A stretch of 64,000 nucleotides of DNA, taken from assembly GCA_017542345.1 (NCBI GenBank), contig JAFXXI010000006.1, positions 1 to 64,000 on the forward strand, given 5' to 3'. Shown here one piece after another: positions 24,499 through 32,083 of this stretch. The DNA comes from Bacteroidales bacterium (GTDB taxonomy: Bacteria > Bacteroidota > Bacteroidia > Bacteroidales > P3). How positions within the stretch are numbered: position 1 is the first letter of the stretch; every line of letters starts with the position of its first letter. The position numbers were made by a program, and so were the translations under genes. The notes under the pieces are model-generated. The model was not told the DNA's origin. It made no database searches and was given only the letters and a program-made list of their open reading frames with translations.

Positions 24499-25257
24499 TT
24501 ACGCATTCAGTTCTTCCTTAATCCAGTCATACCCCTTCTCCTCCAGTTCAAGCGCCAACTCCTTGGGGCCCGTCTTCACGATACGTCCCTCATAGAGCAC
24601 ATGCACATAGTCAGGCACGATGAAGTCCAGCAGACGCTGGTAGTGGGTAATCACCACCGTGGCATTGTCCTTCGAACGCAGCTGGTTGACACCTCCTGCA
24701 ACTATGCGTAGCGCATCGATGTCCAGTCCGCTGTCCGTCTCGTCCAGTATGCTCAACGTCGGATTCAGCATAGCCATCTGGAATATCTCGTTCTTCTTCT
24801 TCTCGCCACCGCTGAAGCCCTCGTTCACCGAACGCCCAGCCAGGCTGGCGGTCATCTCCACCACCTTCTTCTTCTCCTCCATCAGTTTCAGGAAGTCGCT
24901 GCCGCTCAACGGGTCCAGACCGTGATACTTGCGCTGCTCGTTCACAGCGGTACGCATAAAATTGGTGATGCTCACACCCGGAATCTCCACCGGGTACTGA
25001 AACCCAAGGAAGATGCCCTCGCAGGCGCGCTGATCCACTGGCATTTCCAGTATGTTCTTGCCGTCATAAATCACCTCGCCGGCAGTGACAGTATACTTCG
25101 GATTGCCGGCCACCACACCCGCCAGGGTGCTCTTGCCGTTGCCGTTCGGACCCATGATGGCATGCACCTCGCCGCGGTTCACCTCCAGGTTCACTCCTTT
25201 CAGTATCTCCCGCTCACCTATCGAGGCATGCAAATTGCGTATAGAGAGTAATGACAT
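24499..25257 (-). CDS. sufC: Fe-S cluster assembly ATPase SufC
   Basis: The 252-residue ABC-type ATPase of the SufBCD scaffold. Walker A MGPNGNGKST is at 35-44, the SufC-specific signature FSGGEKKKNEIFQMA and Walker B LSILDETDSGLDID follow, then the H-loop VITHYQRLL. First gene of the sufC-sufD unit, driven by the minus-strand half of the symmetrical promoter at 25319-25368. Confidence 0.97.
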   Translation of the reverse strand: MSLLSIRNLHASIGEREILKGVNLEVNRGEVHAIMGPNGNGKSTLAGVVAGNPKYTVTAGEVIYDGKNILEMPVDQRACEGIFLGFQYPVEIPGVSITNFMRTAVNEQRKYHGLDPLSGSDFLKLMEEKKKVVEMTASLAGRSVNEGFSGGEKKKNEIFQMAMLNPTLSILDETDSGLDIDALRIVAGGVNQLRSKDNATVVITHYQRLLDFIVPDYVHVLYEGRIVKTGPKELALELEEKGYDWIKEELNA

Positions 25258-25318
25258 GTTTATTACAATTTATTGATTGCTACTCCAATAATGCCTTCCC
25301 ACACAGGAAAGCCTGATA

Positions 25319-25368
25319 GCAAAGATACACATTTTTTCTCATATCTGTAAAAAATTGTGTATCTTTGC
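25319..25368. promoter_or_regulatory. Symmetrical divergent promoter of sufC and the DUF62 gene
   Basis: GCAAAGATACACA-T6 (25319-25337) and A6-T-TGTGTATCTTTGC (25349-25368) form a near-perfect inverted repeat around an 11-bp centre. Each outer end is a perfect TATCTTTGC -7 element, one per strand, and each -33 position falls in the opposite half. The sufC leader is about 55 nt, that of the DUF62 gene almost nothing. The -33 elements themselves are weak. Confidence 0.75.
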
Positions 25369-25376
25369 ATCCGGAT

Positions 25377-26159
25377 ATGAAAACGCCAATAGTAACACTG
25401 ACAACCGATTGGGGCGACAGCGGTTTCTTCGCCGGCATGGTGAAGGGAACCCTCTACAGCCTCATCGACGAAGTGCAGGTGGTGGACATCACCCACCGCC
25501 TGGAGGCGTTCAACATCATGACGGCCACCTTCGTGGTGCGTCAAGCCTGCACAGGCTTCCCCGAGGGCACCATCCATATCATCGACGTGGCTACCCGCCA
25601 GCCGTTCCTCTGCGTCAAAGCCTTCGGACAGTATTACCTCTGCTGCGACAACGGTCTGCCCGCCATGGTCTTCGGCGACAACATCGAGGATGCCGTCTTG
25701 CTGAAAGTGCAGGACAACGGTGTCTACAACTTCGCCGCACATACCGTCTTCGCCCGTGCCGCCGCCATGCTGGCCCGCGGCGCCTCCCTCTCCGAACTTG
25801 GCGAACGTCCTTCGCAGCTGCTGCAACGCAGCCTGCCCAACTATATCCTTCAGGATGATGTCTACCGCATATATGTGCGCTACATCGACACCTACGGCAA
25901 CGCCTATCTCGGCATGACCTACCGCGAGTTTGAGACGCTCCGTGCCGGACGTCCCTTCGTGCTCTCGGTACGCGAGCAGGAGGTCACAGAACTGATGACC
26001 GGCTACTACCAACAGCACACTGTCGCCGACCCGCGGCGGCGCCTGCGGCTCACAGTCTCGGCCACCGGCCTCCTCGAATTGGCCGTCAAGGAGAGTTCCC
26101 TCGCCCAACTCGTCGGCCTCCGCGTGAACGACAGCGTGCTCCTTCGGTTCAAGCAATAA
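25377..26159 (+). CDS. DUF62 SAM hydroxide adenosyltransferase / SAM hydrolase
   Basis: A 260-residue protein of the DUF62 family, related to fluorinase and chlorinase, members of which hydrolyse S-adenosylmethionine to adenosine and methionine. The N-terminal TLTTDWGDSGFFAGMVKG matches the family's TDFG..D..V..MKG, and VDITHRLEAFNI and the C-terminal beta-domain (about 170-260) are present. The ATG at 25377 starts 8 bp after the -7 element, so the mRNA should be leaderless or nearly so. An upstream TTG at 25365 would lie inside the promoter and is rejected. Confidence 0.88.
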   Translation: MKTPIVTLTTDWGDSGFFAGMVKGTLYSLIDEVQVVDITHRLEAFNIMTATFVVRQACTGFPEGTIHIIDVATRQPFLCVKAFGQYYLCCDNGLPAMVFGDNIEDAVLLKVQDNGVYNFAAHTVFARAAAMLARGASLSELGERPSQLLQRSLPNYILQDDVYRIYVRYIDTYGNAYLGMTYREFETLRAGRPFVLSVREQEVTELMTGYYQQHTVADPRRRLRLTVSATGLLELAVKESSLAQLVGLRVNDSVLLRFKQ

Positions 26160-26161
26160 GA

Positions 26162-26209
26162 AAATGAGGAATTACGTCGGCGTTCTTCACGCGCTGTAAT
26201 TCCTCATTT
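26162..26209. terminator. Hairpin between convergent genes
   Basis: A 14-bp perfect stem AAATGAGGAATTAC (26162-26175) / GTAATTCCTCATTT (26196-26209) around a 20-nt loop. It lies between the DUF62 and DUF3078 stops and lacks a long T run, so it is a moderate terminator on either strand. Confidence 0.7.
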
Positions 26210-26230
26210 CTAAAACCGAATCCCTAAGTA

Positions 26231-27331
26231 TTACTTTTTCGGGGTCTTCCAATTGAAGAACACCTGCACTCCGGCCATCTGGTAGAGCTGCCAGTGACCG
26301 CCGCGGCCCATGCCGCTGAAGTCGGTGTCGTATTTCAGATTGAGGGCGAAATTGGCGGAAATGTTCTGCGAGAAACGATAGTCAAGCTTCAGCTCGAAGT
26401 CGAGGTCGGTCTCGAAAGCGCGGCGGCCAAGCCAACCCATGTCTTTCAAGCGGTCGAAACCCTCTTGCGATGTGGTCTCGATGCCGGTGTACTTGGTCTC
26501 AGCTTCCGCCCAGCCAGTGGACGCGTCAATGCTCTTCCAACCCATGTTCGTCGACTTCCAGTAGTCGTAGAAGAGCTCGAGACGGGCATAGAGGTCGAGA
26601 TTGGGAAGCAGGTCTTTCTTCAGGTATTGTGCCTTCACATAGCTACCGAGCGTAGGATACCAGTTCTTCACCAGGTGATGCGTGCTGGGGTCGGCCGGGT
26701 CGAACTCGTCGGGCTGGATAACACCGTAGTTATAACCTTGGATAATCAGCGAGTCATCGGTCACAAAGGTAGTCTTGCCAGTCAGGAACGAGAGAGACAC
26801 CGACCAGTCGGGTTTCTTGTACTCAAAGGAGAGTGCGGTGGTCAGGTAGGCAGGGGCGAAGAAGTTCGACACCACGGTGCCTTCCTTGTCCTCGATGCCC
26901 TCATACTCGCGGCCTGCGCCAAACTGGGTCTTGAGGTTGGCCGTGAACGCAGCACCCCAGTCGGGCATCTTCGAGAAGGGTCTCCACGAAATGGCGCTGG
27001 TGAGGTCGATTTTATCATTGCTCTTGCGGCGCGTCTCGAAGAGCACCCCTTCGGGTTCCAAATCCTGCCAGCCGTAGCCGTAGGCCAGGTCGGCGACATT
27101 GTCCCACACATACTTGGGGTGGGTGTACTTGTAGTTGCCGAAGTAGGTGGCGGTGATGTCGAAAGTGGAGTTACCGCTCTTCGACCAGTTGTTGAACAGG
27201 TGCTCGCTCACCTTGAGGGCAGGCGTAGTGCTGGTGGCCCAGCTGCCAGCCGATGCGGCGGCCTCTTCCTGTGCGGTGGCAACGGCGGCGGTCAGCGCCA
27301 GCGTTGCAAAAAGCATAAAGATTCTTTTCAT
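26231..27331 (-). CDS. DUF3078 outer-membrane or periplasmic protein
   Basis: A 366-residue protein with a signal peptide (MKRIFMLFATLALTAAVATA-Q). The mature region is rich in alternating aromatic/polar strands, consistent with a beta-barrel or large beta-sandwich, and contains the family's LFNNWSKSGNST, WDNVADLAYGYGWQ and SNDKIDLTSAISW segments; it ends in an aromatic strand (QVFFNWKTPKK). DUF3078 proteins are abundant in Bacteroidales; their function is unknown. It follows recX by 11 bp on the same strand and is probably co-transcribed. Confidence 0.85.
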   Translation of the reverse strand: MKRIFMLFATLALTAAVATAQEEAAASAGSWATSTTPALKVSEHLFNNWSKSGNSTFDITATYFGNYKYTHPKYVWDNVADLAYGYGWQDLEPEGVLFETRRKSNDKIDLTSAISWRPFSKMPDWGAAFTANLKTQFGAGREYEGIEDKEGTVVSNFFAPAYLTTALSFEYKKPDWSVSLSFLTGKTTFVTDDSLIIQGYNYGVIQPDEFDPADPSTHHLVKNWYPTLGSYVKAQYLKKDLLPNLDLYARLELFYDYWKSTNMGWKSIDASTGWAEAETKYTGIETTSQEGFDRLKDMGWLGRRAFETDLDFELKLDYRFSQNISANFALNLKYDTDFSGMGRGGHWQLYQMAGVQVFFNWKTPKK

Positions 27332-27342
27332 TTGCTTTGGTA

Positions 27343-27810
27343 TTAATTGATTGCTTTATTGATTTCGTTCATTGTGAAGCCCCGGGTGGCAAGGAACGAC
27401 AGCAGGCGGCGGTCGGTGTCGGGGGTCTCGCCCAGTTCCTCGCGCTTGCGCGCGGCAGTGTCGCGCAGAATGCCGTAGTAAGTCTCATCGTCCACCACCG
27501 TCAGACAGGCATCTATGGTCTCCTTGGGCAGCCGCTTCAGCCGCAGCTGGTAGAGCACCTTCTGGCGACCCCAGTGCTGTTGCAATATCTTGCTCTCGCA
27601 ATAGGTGCGGGCATAGCGTTCGTCATCGAGATACGCCTCGGCGCGCAGCCGCTCCACGATGGGATCCACCTCGTCGGGCGTAGCGCCCCAGGCAATCAGC
27701 TTCTGGCGCACACCGCTCTCGCACTGCTCCGACATGGCGCAATAGCGCCGTGCGCGGTCCAGCATCGCGCGCGTCGCCTCTTCCTTGGTTGCATAATTCT
27801 TCCTGCTCAT
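27343..27810 (-). CDS. recX: Regulatory protein RecX
   Basis: A 155-residue helical protein of the RecX family, which modulates RecA filaments. The repeats ARRYCAMSEQCESGVRQKL and ARTYCESKILQQHWGRQKV with LRLKRLPKETID are typical three-helix modules. The start ATG 27808-27810 is only 7 bp downstream of a -7 element (27818-27826), so the message should be leaderless. recA is not in the window. Confidence 0.9.
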   Translation of the reverse strand: MSRKNYATKEEATRAMLDRARRYCAMSEQCESGVRQKLIAWGATPDEVDPIVERLRAEAYLDDERYARTYCESKILQQHWGRQKVLYQLRLKRLPKETIDACLTVVDDETYYGILRDTAARKREELGETPDTDRRLLSFLATRGFTMNEINKAIN

Positions 27811-27817
27811 AGCGATT

Positions 27818-27826
27818 GCAAAGATA
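27818..27826 (-). promoter_or_regulatory. -7 element of recX (leaderless)
   Basis: TATCTTTGC on the minus strand followed by only seven bases before the recX ATG. The -33 region (around 27847-27851, TTTCG) is weak. Confidence 0.65.
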
Positions 27827-28008
27827 CAACTTTTTTTTCAATCAGCCGAAAGATTATTTTTCAACTCTGTCTTTCAACCCTTTTCCATTTGCCCACAGCC
27901 CCGTTGTCCCCGGTGCCGCCCCTCTCCACCTTTCTTTTTGGTTTCTCTCCGCAACCTCCTTCCTGCAACCGGTCGTGCAACTCACACTCTCACAGGCCCC
28001 TGTTGGGT

Positions 28009-28101
28009 ATTTCAACGGTCGTTCTACGGTCCTTCTACGCTCGTTTAACGGTAAAAAACCGTAGAAATACCGTAGAACGACCGTAGAACGACCGTAGAAC
28101 T
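28009..28101. repeat. Inverted array of 11-mers (site C, hairpin part)
   Basis: Four 11-bp units (ATTTCAACGGT, CGTTCTACGGT, CCTTCTACGCT, CGTTTAACGGT; 28009-28052), a 5-nt AAAAA centre and four units of the opposite sense (ACCGTAGAAAT, ACCGTAGAACG twice, ACCGTAGAACT; 28058-28101). The 44-bp arms can fold into a long imperfect hairpin with one perfect 11-bp pair. It belongs to the 471-bp recX/GT5 gap, which contains no gene; 27840-28008 shows only C-rich low complexity. Confidence 0.92.
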
Positions 28102-28147
28102 AGCGGAGGGGAACCGGAGGGAAAGGGGAGGGAAAAGGAAGGTAACA
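28102..28147 (+). repeat. G-rich 11-mers (site C, middle part)
   Basis: After AGCGGA come GGGGAACCGGA, GGGAAAGGGGA and GGGAAAAGGAA (28108-28140), degenerate relatives of the site A/B/D units. The G-rich strand is again the sense strand of the downstream gene. Confidence 0.8.
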
Positions 28148-28202
28148 CGGAGTCATCTCGGAGTCATCTCGGACTTTACTCGGAGTTTACTCGGAGTTAA
28201 GT
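28148..28202 (+). repeat. Direct 11-mer array CGGAGTCATCT (site C, promoter-proximal)
   Basis: Five head-to-tail units: CGGAGTCATCT twice, CGGACTTTACT, CGGAGTTTACT and CGGAGTTAAGT, ending 22 bp before the -33 element of the GT5 promoter. Confidence 0.92.
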
Positions 28203-28224
28203 CAACGGCATTCCCCAAATAAAT

Positions 28225-28256
28225 TTTGTCAATTCGGAAAAATTCCGTAATTTTGC
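28225..28256 (+). promoter_or_regulatory. Promoter of the GT5 glycogen synthase gene
   Basis: TTTG (28225-28228), 19-bp spacer, TAATTTTGC (28248-28256): near-ideal. The transcript should begin about 28262, which excludes the GTG at 28258 and supports the ATG at 28282. Confidence 0.88.
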
Positions 28257-28281
28257 AGTGGAAAAAAAATATCTACAACTT

Positions 28282-29103
28282 ATGGCAAAAGGGAGAATAT
28301 TATTTGTAAATCAGGAGATTATGCCTTTTACCGAGGAAAATGAGCGTTCGTCGATGGGGCGTTATCTGCCAGCACGGTTGCAGGAAATGGGGCGCGAGAT
28401 ACGCGTGTTTATGCCCAAATTCAGCACCGTCAGCGAGCGGAAGAACCAGTTGCACGAGGTGATACGACTGAGCGGCATGAACCTGATCGTGAACAATTGC
28501 GACCATCAGTTGATTATCAAAGTGGGTTCTATCCCGACGGCGCGGATGCAGGTGTACTTCATCGACAACGACGAGTACTTCCAGCGTCACCCGGGGGCCA
28601 CGGAGGCCAACGGCACGATGACGGCTGACAGCGACGAGCGTCTGCTGTTCTTCGGCCGCGGGACGCTGGAGGCTGTGCGCAAGCTGGCCTGGCAGCCGCA
28701 CCTGATCAACTTCAGCGGATGGTTCACGGCCATGGTGCCTTTCTTCCTGCGCCGCATCAACAAAGAGAATGCCTTCTTCAGCGGCACCAAGCTGGTCATC
28801 ACGCTGACCGACGACTGGTTCAAGGGTCACATCGGCGGCGACTTGGAGCGCAAGATGAAGGCCGAGAACGCTACGGCCAAGGATCTGCGCTTATATGGCG
28901 ACACCACCTATATGGGTCTGATGAAGGCCGCCATCACCTACTCACACGGCGTCATCATCGGCTCGCCCAACGTGAACCCCGAGCTGGTGGCCTTTGCCAA
29001 GGAAAACAAGCGCAACGTGCTTGACTATATCGACGACCGCGAGGAGTTCTTCACCCGCATCAACAAATTCTACGACACCATCACCGGAAGAATCGAAAAC
29101 TGA
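28282..29103 (+). CDS. GT5 glycogen/starch synthase catalytic domain protein
   Basis: A 273-residue protein (MAKGRILFVNQEIMPF) equivalent to the N-terminal Rossmann domain of GT5 glycogen/starch synthases, the compact form usual in Bacteroidales. QEIMPFT is followed by SMGRYLPARLQEMG, VYFIDNDEYF, HLINFSGWFTAMVP and a C-terminal YSHGVIIGSP. The second GT-B domain that holds most of the sugar-nucleotide site is missing, so catalysis alone is doubtful. The neighbouring DUF4270 lipoprotein gene 11 bp downstream is the usual partner in this order. Confidence 0.85.
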   Translation: MAKGRILFVNQEIMPFTEENERSSMGRYLPARLQEMGREIRVFMPKFSTVSERKNQLHEVIRLSGMNLIVNNCDHQLIIKVGSIPTARMQVYFIDNDEYFQRHPGATEANGTMTADSDERLLFFGRGTLEAVRKLAWQPHLINFSGWFTAMVPFFLRRINKENAFFSGTKLVITLTDDWFKGHIGGDLERKMKAENATAKDLRLYGDTTYMGLMKAAITYSHGVIIGSPNVNPELVAFAKENKRNVLDYIDDREEFFTRINKFYDTITGRIEN

Positions 29104-29114
29104 CATCCTACGAC

Positions 29115-30347
29115 ATGAAACACTCCCCCACCCGACTGCCCATTGCACTGCTGACACTGCTCTGCCTGCTGACCACCGCCTGCGTCGACGAAGAGACCGA
29201 CCTGGGCGCCAATCTGGCAGGCGACGGCGCCCGTTACGAAGGTGTCGACACCACGCTCTATGCCGACGCAGCCTACAGTTTCCGTGACACGGCGCTGCAG
29301 ACCGGCGGCTACTACTACAACATCATTGGCAACTACAGCGACGCCACCTTCGGCAAGGTGAGCGCCGAGCTGTACACACAGTTGTCACTGCCTTCGCGCA
29401 CTAGCACCATCGACTTCGAGTCGGTGGAGATTGACTCTGTGGTGCTCACCCTGGTCAAGAACGCGCTCTATCCCGACACCAACGGCACCTACAGCTTCCA
29501 CTTCGAGGTGCGGCAGTTGGCCGAGGCGGTATCGTCGTCCGACAGCATCTACACTATGAGCAGCACGCTGCCGGTGGGCAGCGAAGCCCCCTACTTCGAC
29601 CAAGCGGTCACCGTGAGCGCCACCGACACGGTAGTCAGGCTGAAGCTGAGCAACGACATTGTGGAGGCTCTGCGCTATACGGGCGACAACGACGGCTTTG
29701 TGGCGCATGCCAAGGGACTTCGCATCCGCATCGTGGGCGAAAGCAGCGACCCCGGGATGCTGACCATCGACTTCTCGGCCACCAAGACCCGCCTGACAGC
29801 CTACTACCGCTACGGCGAACGTCCCGACACGAGCGACTACCAGTTCTCGCTGTCGCACCGCTTCATGCACTACGAGCACGACTACACCACTGCCGTGGTG
29901 GGCGATGACAGCGTACCTGGCGCCAACGCGCTGTACCTTGAGCCGCTGGGCGGCTACAGCGTGCGCGTGAGCTTCGACCAGGCACTGTCGGCCTTCCGCG
30001 CGGCACATCCGCGGGCCGTGATACACCACGCCGAGTTGCTGCTGCCGCTGGCGACCGGCGACTACGGCACTCCGCCGGAGCGCGTAGTGGCCTACAAAGC
30101 TGTGACCTCGGGCACCGAGCCCTATATCGCCGATTACCTGCTGGCCGGCGTGGACGGCTACTACCACAGCGACGCAAACCAATACCGCCTGCGGGTGACC
30201 CAGCATGTGCAGGGCCTGCTGCGCGACGGCATCGACCGCGGCACCACGCTGGTCATCAACTCACGCCGCAGCACGGCGACGCGCACGGTGCTCTGCGGCA
30301 CCACGACCGGTAACCGTGTAAAGATAGCACTCACTTACTCCGAATAG
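29115..30347 (+). CDS. DUF4270 lipoprotein
   Basis: A 410-residue lipoprotein (lipobox LTTAC, Cys23) followed by VDEETDLGANL, the usual DUF4270 opening. The mature protein is beta-rich with a C-terminal strand RVKIALTYSE. DUF4270 proteins are widespread in Bacteroidota next to the GT5 gene; function unknown, envelope location inferred from the lipobox. Confidence 0.88.
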   Translation: MKHSPTRLPIALLTLLCLLTTACVDEETDLGANLAGDGARYEGVDTTLYADAAYSFRDTALQTGGYYYNIIGNYSDATFGKVSAELYTQLSLPSRTSTIDFESVEIDSVVLTLVKNALYPDTNGTYSFHFEVRQLAEAVSSSDSIYTMSSTLPVGSEAPYFDQAVTVSATDTVVRLKLSNDIVEALRYTGDNDGFVAHAKGLRIRIVGESSDPGMLTIDFSATKTRLTAYYRYGERPDTSDYQFSLSHRFMHYEHDYTTAVVGDDSVPGANALYLEPLGGYSVRVSFDQALSAFRAAHPRAVIHHAELLLPLATGDYGTPPERVVAYKAVTSGTEPYIADYLLAGVDGYYHSDANQYRLRVTQHVQGLLRDGIDRGTTLVINSRRSTATRTVLCGTTTGNRVKIALTYSE

Positions 30348-30368
30348 TAAACATCAGACAACCAGATA

Positions 30369-31514
30369 ATGAAAAAAAGCCTCATCCTCACGCTCGCCTG
30401 CATCACTCTGGCTACCGCCGTGCAGGCACAGAAACAATACCGCAAGACCTACGCCGACAGCAAGCAGCCCTCGGTGGAGGGTATGCTGAACAACAACGGC
30501 AAACGCGACGGCACCTGGACCTGGTGGTATCCCAACGGCAAGATGTCGCAGCAAGGCACCTACCTCGCCGGCACCAAGACGGGCACATGGACGCTGTACT
30601 ATGACGACGGGAGCAGAATGGCAGAGGAATGCCACACCGGCAACGGCGCCAACCGCAGTTGGTATCGCAACGGCGACCTGAAGAGCGAAGTGACGGTAGA
30701 GAACGGCAAACGTAACGGCGTCTACCGCTCGTGGCACGCCAACGGACAGCAAGAGGAGGAAATCACCTATGTGCGCGGCAGCCGCGAAGGGCAGACGGCA
30801 CAATGGTACGACAACGGAAACTACCGCTTCAAAGGGCAGTATAAGAACAACGAGTTGCAAGGTGCCGCCACTTGGTGGCTCGAGAACGGCGCCAAAGACA
30901 TGGAAGGCAGTCTCGTGAACGGCGACCAGGAAGGCGAATGGACCTTCTACTGGCGCACCAATGGCAAGGTGGGCATCCGCGGCAGTTATGCCGGAGGCAA
31001 GGAGATTGGCGTGTGGACCTACTACTACGAGACCGGCCAGCGCTGGCGGGCAGGCAACTACCGCAACGGACTCCGTGAAGGCACCTGGACCACATGGTAT
31101 GAGAGCGGCAAGAAACTGCACGAAGGCGACTATGCCAACGACAAAGAGGAAGGCAAGTGGACGGCCTGGTATGAGGACGGCAAGGTGGACTACTACGGCA
31201 ACTTCCGCGCGGGCATGAAAGACGGCGAGTGGCGCGGCCTGTACGACAACGGGGCGCTGCGCTATGTTATCCACTATGCCGACGACGAGAAGAACGGCGA
31301 GGAAGTGCGCTACTACCCCAACGGCAACGTGGAGCTGCGGCAGAACTTTATCGACGGCACCCTCAACGGCAAATACGAACGCTACAACGAAGCCGGCGCG
31401 CCGGTGGAGAAAGGACAGTTTGTGGCTGGTGAGAAAGAGGGGAAATGGGTGTGGTATGACAACGGCCGCGAGATGTACAAAGCCAAGTTTAAGAACGGCC
31501 GCGAAGTGAAATGA
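30369..31514 (+). CDS. Secreted MORN-repeat (YwqK-type) protein
   Basis: A 381-residue protein with a signal peptide (MKKSLILTLACITLATAVQA-Q). The rest is about 13 MORN-type repeats of roughly 23 residues with the consensus G....G.W..WY.NG, for example DGTWTWWYPNG, TGTWTLYYDDG and EGKWTAWYEDG. Such proteins are often called 'YwqK family antitoxins', but no toxin gene is adjacent and export argues for an envelope role. The stop overlaps the maf start (ATGA, 31511-31514). Confidence 0.85.
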   Translation: MKKSLILTLACITLATAVQAQKQYRKTYADSKQPSVEGMLNNNGKRDGTWTWWYPNGKMSQQGTYLAGTKTGTWTLYYDDGSRMAEECHTGNGANRSWYRNGDLKSEVTVENGKRNGVYRSWHANGQQEEEITYVRGSREGQTAQWYDNGNYRFKGQYKNNELQGAATWWLENGAKDMEGSLVNGDQEGEWTFYWRTNGKVGIRGSYAGGKEIGVWTYYYETGQRWRAGNYRNGLREGTWTTWYESGKKLHEGDYANDKEEGKWTAWYEDGKVDYYGNFRAGMKDGEWRGLYDNGALRYVIHYADDEKNGEEVRYYPNGNVELRQNFIDGTLNGKYERYNEAGAPVEKGQFVAGEKEGKWVWYDNGREMYKAKFKNGREVK

Positions 31515-32083
31515 AGCTGCTTCTGGCCTCGCAATCGCCCCGCCGGCGTGAGCTGCTGTCGGCGCTGGGTTACCCTGTGGAATTCATCACGCTCGACGTG
31601 GACGAGCACTTGAGCACGCCCCTGCCGCCGGCAGCGGTGGCAGAGCACTTGGCCCGCCGCAAGGCGGCAGCCTGTTCGGCAGAGCGGCTGGATGGCGAGA
31701 CGGTGCTGGTGACGGCCGATACGGTAGTGGTGCACGACGGGGAAGTGATGGGCAAACCGGCCAACCGCGACGAAGCAATTGCCATGTTGCGGCGCTTGTC
31801 GGGCGACCGCCACACGGTGTATACCGGCGTCTGCCTGCGGTCGAAAGACAAAGAGACATCGTTCACCGAACAGACGGACGTGTTCTTCAAAGAGCTCGAC
31901 GACGAGACCATCGCCCATTATGTCGACCACTACCGCCCCTACGACAAAGCCGGGGCCTACGGCATCCAGGAGTGGATAGGGATGGTGGGAGTGAGCCGCA
32001 TCGAAGGCTGCTACTACAACGTGATGGGATTGCCCACAGCCCGGCTCTACGAGAGGCTGAGCTGCATGTTTTCCGAGAGATAG
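31511..32083 (+). CDS. maf: Maf-family nucleotide pyrophosphatase
   Basis: A 190-residue cytoplasmic house-cleaning enzyme that hydrolyses non-canonical or excess nucleoside triphosphates to monophosphates. The N-terminal LLASQSPRRRELL (4-16) and the catalytic Asp in VTADTVV (Asp70), plus the DKAGAYGIQ segment near 150, are diagnostic. Subtype (dTTP/UTP or m7GTP) cannot be decided safely. The 3' end overlaps convergent recQ by 37 bp. Confidence 0.93.
   Translation: MKLLLASQSPRRRELLSALGYPVEFITLDVDEHLSTPLPPAAVAEHLARRKAAACSAERLDGETVLVTADTVVVHDGEVMGKPANRDEAIAMLRRLSGDRHTVYTGVCLRSKDKETSFTEQTDVFFKELDDETIAHYVDHYRPYDKAGAYGIQEWIGMVGVSRIEGCYYNVMGLPTARLYERLSCMFSER

Noticed and set aside
27337..28086. 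A 249-codon plus-strand frame over recX and the following gap
   Set aside because: Antisense to recX and running into repeat DNA; no protein family.
28258..28281. GTG at 28258 as start of the GT5 gene
   Set aside because: It lies before the predicted transcription start and only 1 bp after the -7 element; the ATG at 28282 gives the usual N-terminus.
30369..31514. Toxin-antitoxin function for the MORN-repeat protein
   Set aside because: The family label 'YwqK antitoxin' is historical; there is a signal peptide and no toxin neighbour.
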